Source: Anaerolineales bacterium (GTDB lineage Bacteria; Chloroflexota; Anaerolineae; Anaerolineales; Villigracilaceae). From it: DNA of 6,595 bases. The stretch is taken from the NCBI GenBank assembly GCA_016928525.1, contig JAFGKO010000342.1, forward strand, positions 1 through 6,595, read 5' to 3'. Shown here piece after piece: positions 1 to 5,361 of this stretch (the first letter of the stretch is position 1; every line of letters begins with the position of its first letter). The notes beneath the pieces were generated by a model. That model was not told where the DNA came from and made no database searches. It saw only the letters and a list, made by a program, of their open reading frames with translations. Made by a program: the position numbers and the translations under genes.

Positions 1-108
1 CTCAAAAACCATACATTTCAAACTATGTCTCGGTCAATCCTTTGTCCCTAAAAAAGGCTTGACAAAGTCATAGTATTCGCAATGACAAAGAAAAAAGGAG
101 CTTTAGAA

Positions 109-564
109 ATGAAAAGGATTACACCATTCTTGTGGTTCGACAACCAGGCTGAGGAGGCAATGAACTTCTACGTCTCCATTTTCAAAAATTCAAAGGTTCT
201 TGGCGTCACTCCCGGGCCGAACGGCATTGCCCAGTCTGTGACCTTCGAGTTGGAAGGTCAGGAATTCATGGCCTTGAATGCCGGTCCGCAGTTCAAATTC
301 AACGAATCGGTCTCGTTCTACGTGGATTGCGAAGACCAGGCTGAGGTGGATTATTTCTGGGATGCGCTCACTGCCGATGACGGCGAAGAATCCATGTGCG
401 GCTGGCTCAAGGATAAATACGGTCTGTCGTGGCAGATCATCCCGAGACAGTTGGGCGAGTTGATGGGTGATCCTGATCCTGAAAAATCCAAACGGGTGAT
501 GGATGCCATGCTAAAGATGCAAAAGATCATCGTGGCTGATTTGCAGAAGGCGTGCAACGGATAA
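109..564 (+). CDS. VOC-superfamily protein, PhnB / 3-demethylubiquinone methyltransferase-like fold
   Basis: A 151-residue protein of the glyoxalase/VOC superfamily, of the type matched by the '3-dmu-9_3-mt' (PhnB-like) domain. It opens with the typical ITPFLWFDNQAEEAMNFY strand-helix and SIFKNSK, continues with VTFELEGQEFMALN, and ends with CGWLKDKYGLSWQIIP and an EKSKRVMDAMLKM helix, so the whole domain is present. Despite the family name, these proteins lack a methyltransferase fold; their substrates are mostly unknown, and a cytosolic role is expected. I chose the ATG at 109 over the in-frame ATG at 82 because AAAAAAGGAG (91-100) sits 8 nt upstream of it, and family members normally begin at this MKRITPF-like position. 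A -35-like TTGACA lies at 59-64 but I see no matching -10. The stop codon is 21 bp from that of the convergent MarR gene, with no terminator hairpin between them. Family assignment is firm; substrate is not known. Confidence 0.9.
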   Translation: MKRITPFLWFDNQAEEAMNFYVSIFKNSKVLGVTPGPNGIAQSVTFELEGQEFMALNAGPQFKFNESVSFYVDCEDQAEVDYFWDALTADDGEESMCGWLKDKYGLSWQIIPRQLGELMGDPDPEKSKRVMDAMLKMQKIIVADLQKACNG

Positions 565-585
565 TGATGTGACGCGATTCCGTCC

Positions 586-1053
586 CTACTGATCTTTTTG
601 TATCTTCTTACGTTCGTCATCCCATAGTTTTGTGAATCTTTCAAAGACATCAGCAATGATTTCCAGTTCACTTTCAGAGTAACTTGAAATCAATTCGTCT
701 TGAGCCTTTCTTGCCGACTCAAACCATGACGCAACTTTTTCGGCGCTTGATCTTTCGGGAGCGATCAGAGTCCCGCGGCGATCATTGGGATTGGGTCGGC
801 GCTCAATCAATCCAGCCTTTTCGAGCCGGTCAAGCATGGCGGTCGTTGCGCCAGAAGTGAGACCCGTATGCCTGGCAAGTTCGGACGGTGTGGAAATGCC
901 TTTGAGGAATAGCAGCCTAAGGCATTCCATGTCGGTTGCGTTGAGCCCAGCCCATTCACTCATGGCGTTTCGGAACTGCGTCAAATTAACACCATAATCC
1001 CTCACCGCCATCAGGGCGCGTTTCCTCAAATCTGCCTTTGTTGATTTCGTCAT
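586..1053 (-). CDS. MarR-family transcriptional regulator
   Basis: A 155-residue winged-helix regulator that should act as a homodimeric DNA-binding protein in the cytoplasm. The wHTH spans about residues 38-100: LNATDMECLRLLF starts it, STPSELARHTGLTSGATT holds the helix-turn-helix, TAMLDRLEKAGLIERR is the end of the recognition helix and the lead into the wing, and PNPNDRRG (88-94) is the usual wing with the D-x-R motif. The flanking N- and C-terminal helices (about 5-35 and 103-150) would form the dimer interface. The start is supported by AAGGG (CCCTT at 1063-1067 on the plus strand) 9 nt upstream. The gene diverges from the DUF1801 gene across a very AT-rich gap containing a strong dyad, so autorepression and control of that neighbour are likely (inference). 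No redox cysteine pair is present: the only Cys I see is residue 44. The inducing ligand cannot be read from sequence. Confidence 0.93.
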   Translation of the reverse strand: MTKSTKADLRKRALMAVRDYGVNLTQFRNAMSEWAGLNATDMECLRLLFLKGISTPSELARHTGLTSGATTAMLDRLEKAGLIERRPNPNDRRGTLIAPERSSAEKVASWFESARKAQDELISSYSESELEIIADVFERFTKLWDDERKKIQKDQ

Positions 1054-1065
1054 AGAAATATACCC

Positions 1066-1094
1066 TTGACATTATCTTTATTATAAAGTATCTT
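1066..1094 (+). promoter_or_regulatory. Candidate sigma70-type promoter for the DUF1801 gene
   Basis: TTGACA (1066-1071) matches the -35 consensus exactly and is followed after 17 bp by TATCTT (1089-1094), which matches the -10 consensus at 4 of 6 positions. Transcription would begin near 1101, leaving a leader of about 60 nt before the DUF1801 start. The -10 region lies inside the dyad at 1079-1101, so a protein bound there would block it. Confidence 0.5.
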
Positions 1095-1101
1095 TATTAT
1101 A
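1079..1101. promoter_or_regulatory. Candidate MarR operator (23-bp dyad with embedded direct repeat)
   Basis: The arms TATTATAAAG (1079-1088) and CTTTATTATA (1092-1101) are complementary at 9 of 10 positions around the 3-nt spacer TAT. The same region contains a perfect 12-bp direct repeat, ATCTTTATTATA, at 1074-1085 and 1090-1101, a period of 16 bp. Size, symmetry and position between a MarR gene and a divergent gene fit a MarR-type operator. Binding is inferred and not shown by sequence alone; low-complexity AT-rich DNA can form dyads by chance. Confidence 0.55.
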
Positions 1102-1124
1102 TAACTAAATTCGTTTAGGCGCAA
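1096..1124 (-). promoter_or_regulatory. Candidate promoter for the marR-type gene
   Basis: On the minus strand a perfect TATAAT -10 box (1101 down to 1096) lies 17 bp from TTGCGC (1124 down to 1119), which keeps the TTG of the -35 consensus. Transcription would start near 1089, giving a leader of about 35 nt. A second TATAAT on this strand (1085 down to 1080) is the other copy of the 12-bp repeat and is an alternative -10. Either one falls in or at the edge of the dyad, which fits autoregulation. Confidence 0.45.
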
Positions 1125-1162
1125 GGTGTCAAAACAACCCCAAGTTAGATAAGGAGATTTTT

Positions 1163-1627
1163 ATGAGTCCAAAGACAGATACAAAAAAATCCACCAAAAA
1201 GGCCGGTGAAGGATTTACAGCCGAAGAAAAAGCCGCGATGAAGGCTCGCGCCCAGGAGTTGAAGGCGGAAGCGCGCGCGAGCAAGAACAGGGAGGAAGGT
1301 GAAAAAGCCGTGCTTGCAGCCATTACACAGATGAAGGAACCTGATCGTTCCATGGCGAAACGGCTGCATGAGATCATCACCGCCAGCGCGCCAACTCTCA
1401 TGCCGAAAACCTGGTATGGGATGCCCGCCTATGCCAATGCGGACGGCAAGGTCATTTGCTTCTTTCAAGCGGCAAGTAAGTTCAACGTGAGATATGCAAC
1501 GTTCGGCTTCCAGCCCGATGCGAAACTTGACGAAGGGAACATGTGGGCTGCCTCCTTCGCACTGATGAAGTTGACCGCCGCCGAAGAGGCAAAGATCATC
1601 GCGCTCGTGAAGAAAGCGGTGAGCTGA
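1163..1627 (+). CDS. DUF1801 (YdhG-like) domain protein
   Basis: A 154-residue protein with a DUF1801 domain in its C-terminal two thirds. Recognisable parts are the helix around [10 protein letters not shown] (63-72), the hallmark TWYGMPAY (83-90), [21 protein letters not shown] (read as two pieces, 96-103 and 104-116), and [17 protein letters not shown] with the closing helix [13 protein letters not shown]. The first ~60 residues are a Lys/Ala/Glu-rich, probably helical and partly flexible extension. The family is structurally known but has no settled biochemical role; names such as 'iron chaperone' in databases derive from distant homologues and should not be taken as function here. AAGGAG (1151-1156) 6 nt before the ATG makes the start secure. 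It is divergent from the MarR gene and probably under its control. A decayed UvrA-like gene starts 30 bp downstream. Confidence 0.88.
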   Translation: MSPKTDTKKSTKKAGEGFTAEEKAAMKARAQELKAEARASKNREEGEKAVLAAITQMKEPDRSMAKRLHEIITASAPTLMPKTWYGMPAYANADGKVICFFQAASKFNVRYATFGFQPDAKLDEGNMWAASFALMKLTAAEEAKIIALVKKAVS

Positions 1628-1657
1628 GGACTGAACTCGCCTTTTAGAGAAGAATTC

Positions 1658-1850
1658 ATGCCACAGGAATTCATCGAGATTCGAGGTGCGAGAGAGAAAA
1701 TTTAAAGGATGTCGCGTTGCGCATCCCCAATGGATCATTGACATGAGTCCCGAAGACAGCAGTAAGGGCGGGCAGGTCATGATCGAAGGCACACCCAAAG
1801 AATTATTGAAAGCAAAACGATCACTCACCAGCGCATATCTGAATCAATAA
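1658..1850 (+). pseudogene. UvrA-like ABC ATPase remnant: N-terminal tip fused to C-terminal tail by internal deletion
   Basis: Three successive frames encode pieces of a UvrA-family protein. From the ATG at 1658 the DNA encodes MPQEFIEIRGAREK, like the UvrA/UvrA-paralogue N-terminus (FIxIRGARxxNLKxVxLxIP). One base then seems missing from an A-run near 1697-1700; in the next frame (1702 on) LKDVALRIPNGSLT continues the same N-terminal strand up to where the Walker A region should begin, and then a TGA follows. In the third frame, from 1731, WIIDMSPEDSSKGGQ and VMIEGTPKELLKAKRSL to the TAA at 1848-1850 match the UvrA C-terminal tail (xDWIIDLGPEGGxxGGxVxxEGTPxEL). Everything between, including both ATPase cores and the zinc modules (probably around 700 codons in an intact homologue), is absent. 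Such UvrA-like proteins act in DNA repair or drug/DNA-lesion tolerance; this remnant cannot. The tail also departs from the usual GPEGG, consistent with either decay or divergence. Family recognition is by eye. Confidence 0.8.
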
Positions 1851-1889
1851 TTACAACCGATTTAACTTTAACAATTTGGAGACTTTAAC

Positions 1890-3341
1890 ATGGTTACGAA
1901 AAAACGATCAACTTCACTGGATACGAACCTTGCCCTTCGACACTCCCTTCGGTCGCAGGACAACGCTTCGCCCTCGACCTCAGACCTGCGCGCGCTTTTC
2001 AATGGCAGAGTCATCGCTCCAGAAGATCCCCGCTATGAATCCGCACGGACAGTTTTCTACGGCGGCATCGACCGTCGTCCCGCGGTCATCGTCCGTGTAG
2101 CGGATGCGGGCGATGTCTCGCGCCTTGTATCGCTGGCGCGTGAGCACGGATTCGAACTGGCTGTCCGCAGTGGAGGTCACAGCGTTGCGGGTCATAGTAC
2201 CAGCGAAGGCGGCATTGTCCTCGATCTATCTGCCATGAAAGATTTACAAATCAATATTAAGGAACGCGCTGCCTGGGCTGAGACCGGATTGACCGCTGGC
2301 GAGCTCACAGCCGCAGCGGGAACACATGGCCTTGCGACCGGGTTCGGCGATACCGGCTCGGTTGGGATCGGCGGCATCACGCTGGGCGGCGGGATCGGGT
2401 ATCTCGTCCGCAAGTACGGCCTGACGATTGACGATCTGTTGGCCGCCGAGATCGTGACTGCTGATGGCCAACTGCTCCACGTGGATGCCAACTCCTACCC
2501 TGACCTGTTCTGGGCGATCCGCGGTGGAGGCGGCAACTTCGGCGTCGCCACCCGCTTCCAGTTTCGGCTACACGAGGTCGATTCGGTTGTAGGCGGCATG
2601 CTGATCCTACCGGCTACACCGGATGTGATTGCTGGATTCATCGCCGAAGCAGAGGCCGCGCCAGACGAACTCTCGACCATCGCGAACGTGATGACTGCGC
2701 CGCCGATGCCGTTCCTGCCCGAAGAAGTTCACGGCGAACCGATCGTGATGGCTATGCTAGTTTACGCAGGCAATGCCGAGGCTGGTGAAAGCGTCATTGC
2801 GCCGTTCCGAGCGCTGGCAACGCCCTTCGCAGACATGCTCAAGCCGATGCGTTACCTGGAAATATATCAGCCCGAAGAAGGCGAATATCACCCGGTCGCG
2901 GCAGCGCGCACGATGTTTGTCGACACGGTAGACCGCTCCGTCGCCGAGACGATCCTGGATCATCTCAAGGCCTCGACCGGCTCGATGGCTGTTGCGCAAC
3001 TTCGCGCCCTGGGTGGTGCGATGGCTCGCGTCCCTGCTGATGCTACCGCGTTCGCGCATCGCAAGTCACGCATCATGGTGAACCTTGCCGCATTGTACGA
3101 ACGGCCTGATGAAAGACCAACACACGAGGCCTGGGTCACGGACTTCGCAGCGGCGTTGAGGCAAGGAGATGGCGGTGCATACGTCAACTTTCTCGGCGAT
3201 GTGGACGAGGCGCAGGTCCGAGCGGCATATCCGGACCCAACTTGGGAGCGGCTCGCGGCCATCAAAGCTCGCTACGATCCGACCAACCTGTTCCGGCTCA
3301 ACCAGAACATCTCGCCTGCAAGCGAGGACGACTTAAAATGA
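1890..3341 (+). CDS. FAD-binding oxidoreductase, PCMH (VAO) type with C-terminal BBE domain
   Basis: A 483-residue flavoenzyme of the berberine-bridge-like branch of the vanillyl-alcohol oxidase superfamily, the usual full length. The FAD domain runs from about residue 60 to 230: RPAVIVRVADAGDVSRLV, AVRSGGHSVAGHS (91-103), VGIGGITLGGGIGYLVRKYG (158-177), DDLLAAEIVTADG and WAIRGGGGNFGV (208-219). His97 in RSGGH is at the position that covalently binds FAD at C8-alpha. The Cys that gives a second flavin bond in bicovalent members is Thr155 here, so single covalent attachment is predicted. The substrate domain follows, then the BBE motif YDPTNLFRLNQN (462-473). Such enzymes oxidise sugars, alkaloids, polyketides or other alcohols; the substrate cannot be told. 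No signal peptide is visible. GGAG (1878-1881) lies 8 nt before the ATG. One 60-base sample (2281-2340) has 40 G+C, far above the HEAT gene downstream. No convincing own promoter was found in the 40 bp before it. Confidence 0.92.
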   Translation: MVTKKRSTSLDTNLALRHSLRSQDNASPSTSDLRALFNGRVIAPEDPRYESARTVFYGGIDRRPAVIVRVADAGDVSRLVSLAREHGFELAVRSGGHSVAGHSTSEGGIVLDLSAMKDLQINIKERAAWAETGLTAGELTAAAGTHGLATGFGDTGSVGIGGITLGGGIGYLVRKYGLTIDDLLAAEIVTADGQLLHVDANSYPDLFWAIRGGGGNFGVATRFQFRLHEVDSVVGGMLILPATPDVIAGFIAEAEAAPDELSTIANVMTAPPMPFLPEEVHGEPIVMAMLVYAGNAEAGESVIAPFRALATPFADMLKPMRYLEIYQPEEGEYHPVAAARTMFVDTVDRSVAETILDHLKASTGSMAVAQLRALGGAMARVPADATAFAHRKSRIMVNLAALYERPDERPTHEAWVTDFAAALRQGDGGAYVNFLGDVDEAQVRAAYPDPTWERLAAIKARYDPTNLFRLNQNISPASEDDLK

Positions 3342-3427
3342 GAGGCAAACCAAATCACCACGCTTACATCTACCAGCGATGCCGAAAAGAAAACTAGCGT
3401 ATACTGTTGAACAAAAAGGACTTGCAG

Positions 3428-4303
3428 ATGAAGGTTTACCTGGTAGATGGCACCTACGAATTGTTTCGCAACCACTTCGGCGCTCCTCCCAAAAAGGCAC
3501 CCGATGGCCGGGAAGTCGGCGCAACGCTCGGACTCCTGAGGAGCCTGCTCCTGTTGCTATCAAGCCCGGACGTGACCCACATCGCTGTTGCCTTCGACCA
3601 CGTCATCGAGTCGTTCCGCAACGATCTCTTTGCCGGATACAAAACCGGCACAGGCATCGACCCGGACCTGTTGGCCCAGTTCCCGCTGGCCGAGGAGGCA
3701 GTGTCCGCGCTGGGCGTGGTCGTCTGGCCGATGGTGGAGTTCGAAGCTGACGATGCCCTGGCCAGCGCCGTAGCGCGCTTCAAAGACGAAAAAACAGTTG
3801 AGCAGATCGTCATCTGCTCGCCGGACAAGGACCTGGCACAGTTGGTGTCCGGGGAGCGGATCGTCTGCTGGGACCGTCGCCGGGACATCCTGATCGACGA
3901 GGCCGGTGTAGTGGAAAAGTTTGGTGTCTCGCCTGCTTCCATCCCGGATTGGCTCGCGTTGGTGGGTGATTCTGCTGACGGCATCCCTGGCATCCCGGCC
4001 TGGGGGGCCAAGTCGAGCGCCAGCGTATTAGCCCACTATAGGCACCTAGAAAAAATCCCTGATGATCCTGAAAAGTGGGAGGTGAGTGTCCGCGGTGCAG
4101 CGCGCCTGGCTGAGAACCTGGCGCAAGGCCGGGAAGATGCATTGCTCTACCGGCAATTAGCCACGCTTCGCCAGGATGTTCCATTGCAGGAATCACTCGC
4201 CGACCTGGAATGGCTGGGTGCATACAATCAGACGAAAGAACTTTGTCACGAATTGGGAGATGAGCGTATCCCGGAGCGGATTTCTCGTTGGCGCAGAAAC
4301 TAA
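3428..4303 (+). CDS. Stand-alone 5'-3' exonuclease (Pol I N-terminal / FEN-like 5' nuclease)
   Basis: A 291-residue structure-specific 5' nuclease with no polymerase domain. The PIN-like core shows Asp7 (YLVDGT), Asp57 (VAFDH), EFEADD (104-109) and SPDKDLAQLV (131-140); the H3TH DNA-binding motif is GDSADGIPGIPAWG (180-193) with Asp181 and Asp184. These acidic positions supply the two-metal site in this family, so activity on flapped or nicked DNA is expected, with a role in repair or replication-fragment maturation (inference). The length matches phage-type 5' nucleases and the Pol I 5' nuclease domain. The ATG at 3428 is preferred to the TTG at 3407 because AAAAGGA (3414-3420) is 7 nt upstream and family members begin at this MKVYLVDG-like position. 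A lone -10-like TATACT at 3400-3405 without a good -35 is the only promoter hint in the 86-bp gap after the flavoenzyme gene. It could instead be read through from upstream. Confidence 0.93.
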   Translation: MKVYLVDGTYELFRNHFGAPPKKAPDGREVGATLGLLRSLLLLLSSPDVTHIAVAFDHVIESFRNDLFAGYKTGTGIDPDLLAQFPLAEEAVSALGVVVWPMVEFEADDALASAVARFKDEKTVEQIVICSPDKDLAQLVSGERIVCWDRRRDILIDEAGVVEKFGVSPASIPDWLALVGDSADGIPGIPAWGAKSSASVLAHYRHLEKIPDDPEKWEVSVRGAARLAENLAQGREDALLYRQLATLRQDVPLQESLADLEWLGAYNQTKELCHELGDERIPERISRWRRN

Positions 4304-4356
4304 TATTTCATCATAAACGAATTGACGGCGAACCATAAAATCGGACAATTCCCATC

Positions 4357-4385
4357 TTGACAATATAGAATATGCGTTCTACAAT
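4357..4385 (+). promoter_or_regulatory. Strong sigma70-type promoter
   Basis: TTGACA (4357-4362) is a perfect -35 box and, after exactly 17 bp, TACAAT (4380-4385) matches the -10 consensus at 5 of 6 positions. It is the best promoter in the window. The expected start near 4392 lies only a few bases before the large hairpin at 4397-4439 and about 100 nt before the alpha-CTD-like gene. Confidence 0.75.
4366..4381. promoter_or_regulatory. Dyad in the promoter spacer, resembling a LexA/DinR-type box
   Basis: TAGAA (4366-4370) and TTCTA (4377-4381) form a perfect inverted repeat around TATGCG, lying between the -35 and -10 boxes, where a bound repressor would block RNA polymerase. Its core GAATATGCGTTC (4368-4379) is one base away from the GAAC-N4-GTTC core of Gram-positive LexA boxes, and the inner four bases fit the purine-N-purine-pyrimidine preference. 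The outer bases do not match CG. LexA identity is a hypothesis only. Confidence 0.35.
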
Positions 4386-4396
4386 AGAGCCAGATC

Positions 4397-4456
4397 AGCC
4401 GGTGGGTGAGCAAAACGGAGCTTTGCTCACCCACCGGCTTTGCCTTTTCTACTTGA
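4397..4456 (+). terminator. 18-bp stem-loop with U-rich tail (terminator, attenuator or small RNA)
   Basis: AGCCGGTGGGTGAGCAAA (4397-4414) pairs perfectly with 4422-4439 across a 7-nt loop, ACGGAGC. Eleven of the 18 pairs are G-C. The downstream strand is followed by T, then GCC and TTTTCTACTT, an imperfect U-tract, so termination on the plus strand is plausible; the minus strand has no such tail. It lies 93 bp beyond the exonuclease stop and would end that transcript. It also sits at the very beginning of any RNA made from the promoter at 4357-4385, so it may act as a leader attenuator or end a short RNA of about 55-65 nt. Confidence 0.7.
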
Positions 4457-4490
4457 TGACGAATTTGGCCAGATATGAGAGGTAACACAC

Positions 4491-4715
4491 GTGAGGACCC
4501 TAAAAAACAATCACCAGGAAAGCGACCTGCCAGCAAAACTGGCCAAACCTGCACAGCGGGCGCTGGCCGGAGCAGGCATCCATAGCCTTGAGCAATTGAC
4601 CAAATTCAGCGAGGCCGAGATCAAACAGCTGCATGGCATCGGTCCGAACGCACTTAAACAACTTCGCATAGCGCTCAACGCGAAAGGTTTATCCTTCGCC
4701 AGTAAAAAGGAATGA
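4491..4715 (+). CDS. Small helix-hairpin-helix protein resembling the RNA polymerase alpha C-terminal domain
   Basis: A 74-residue protein that is almost entirely one (HhH)2-like domain. Residues 20-70 follow the alpha-CTD layout: RALAGAGIHSLEQLTKFSE, then EIKQLHGIGPNALKQLR with the hairpin HGIGPNAL (48-55), then ALNAKGLSFA, as in the alpha-CTD ending LASRGLSL. By hand alignment to E. coli alpha, the DNA-contacting Arg265 and Lys298 correspond to Pro20 and Asn53, so UP-element-like binding is doubtful, although the backbone-binding hairpin is kept. A DNA-binding or polymerase-associated role is possible but unproven. The start is GTG at 4491 with GAGAGG (4477-4482) 8 nt upstream. The gene lies behind a strong promoter and hairpin, and its stop is 1 nt from the start of the reductase gene, which implies a bicistronic mRNA. 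Lysine-rich ends suggest a nucleic-acid binder. Confidence 0.8.
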   Translation: MRTLKNNHQESDLPAKLAKPAQRALAGAGIHSLEQLTKFSEAEIKQLHGIGPNALKQLRIALNAKGLSFASKKE

Positions 4716-4716
4716 A

Positions 4717-5277
4717 ATGGGAAAGGTCATTTTGGGTACGACCATGTCGGTGGACGGATTCATCAACGATTACAATGGCAGCGTGGCTGCACTCTATCCT
4801 GATCTCGAAACCTGGCGATATACGGAACCGGGACGAGAATCGATCCAAAGCACCGGGGCTGTAGTGATGGGGCGGAATTCTTTTGCTATGGCAGAGGACC
4901 CCGATTGGTTCGCAGGCAATTACGAGTATCAAGTACCGATCTTCGTGCTCACCCACCAGCCTCCAAAGAAACATCCCAAGGAAACCGACAACTTAACTTT
5001 TACCTTCGTGACAGACGGCATAAAAAGCGCTATTCAACTAGCCAAAGCCGCCGCAGGAGATAAAGACGTTAACGTTATAGGCGCTGCGAATACTGCGCAA
5101 CAATGCCTGCAAGCTGGGCTGGCCGATGAGCTCCACATTGACATTATGCCAGTGCTTTTAGGCGCAGGGTTGCGGTTATTTGATGATGCCGGAGCCATAC
5201 AGATTCAACTGGAACGATTGCAGATATTAGAACTTCCTGATGGTAGAACGCATTCAAGATTCCGTATTGTAAAATAA
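4717..5277 (+). CDS. Dihydrofolate reductase-family protein (RibD C-terminal-like domain)
   Basis: A 186-residue single-domain reductase of the DHFR/RibD_C superfamily. The N-terminus GKVILGTTMSVDGFI (2-16) is the first strand and substrate loop. VVMGRNSF (49-56) is the usual cofactor-binding region, and VPIFVLTH (73-80) is the strand after it. VIGAANTAQQCLQAGLADEL (120-139) gives the NADPH-binding turn, and HIDIMPVLLGAGLRLF (140-155) is the RibD_C signature. It probably binds NADPH and reduces an unknown small molecule. True DHFR (folate) or riboflavin-pathway activity should not be assumed: the deaminase half of RibD is absent and no riboflavin genes are nearby. The ATG is 1 nt after the stop of the HhH gene, and its SD (AAAAGGA, 4705-4711) lies inside that gene, so translation is probably coupled. 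No terminator separates it from the HEAT-like gene 84 bp downstream. Confidence 0.9.
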   Translation: MGKVILGTTMSVDGFINDYNGSVAALYPDLETWRYTEPGRESIQSTGAVVMGRNSFAMAEDPDWFAGNYEYQVPIFVLTHQPPKKHPKETDNLTFTFVTDGIKSAIQLAKAAAGDKDVNVIGAANTAQQCLQAGLADELHIDIMPVLLGAGLRLFDDAGAIQIQLERLQILELPDGRTHSRFRIVK

Positions 5278-5361
5278 GATGGAGAAAAAGATTGGAAACT
5301 TTAGAATGATGAATGAACCCCTTATAGCAAAACATCGATCAAGATGCTCATCTGACAGAGA

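Noticed and set aside
59..87. TTGACA at 59-64 (inside the small palindrome TGAC-AAA-GTCA) as the VOC promoter
   Set aside because: At 16-18 bp spacing there is no acceptable -10; TAGTAT at 71-76 is far too close.
82..108. Earlier in-frame ATG at 82 for the VOC gene
   Set aside because: It has no Shine-Dalgarno site; the strong AAAAAAGGAG at 91-100 serves the ATG at 109, and homologues begin there.
1652..1674. Direct repeat GAATTCAT (1652-1659 and 1667-1674) at the start of the UvrA-like remnant
   Set aside because: Only 8 bp, the second copy lies in the coding part for EFI, and there is no sign of a target-site duplication or mobile element.
1738..1766. TTGACA at 1738-1743 as a promoter for the flavoenzyme
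   Set aside because: The hexamer 17 bp on (AGTAAG) is not a -10 box, and the TTGACA is explained as part of the UvrA-like deletion junction.
1145..1828. Long 227-codon open frame on the minus strand over the DUF1801 gene and UvrA-like remnant
   Set aside because: It is antisense to a recognised gene, low in sensible protein character, and has no family resemblance or convincing ribosome-binding site.
1865..1890. 9-bp direct repeat ACTTTAACA at 1865-1873 and 1882-1890 around the flavoenzyme ribosome-binding site
   Set aside because: Short, AT-rich and without symmetry or matching promoter boxes; most likely chance.
3407..3427. TTG at 3407 as the exonuclease start
   Set aside because: It would put the AAAAGGA ribosome-binding site inside the gene and add residues that family members lack.
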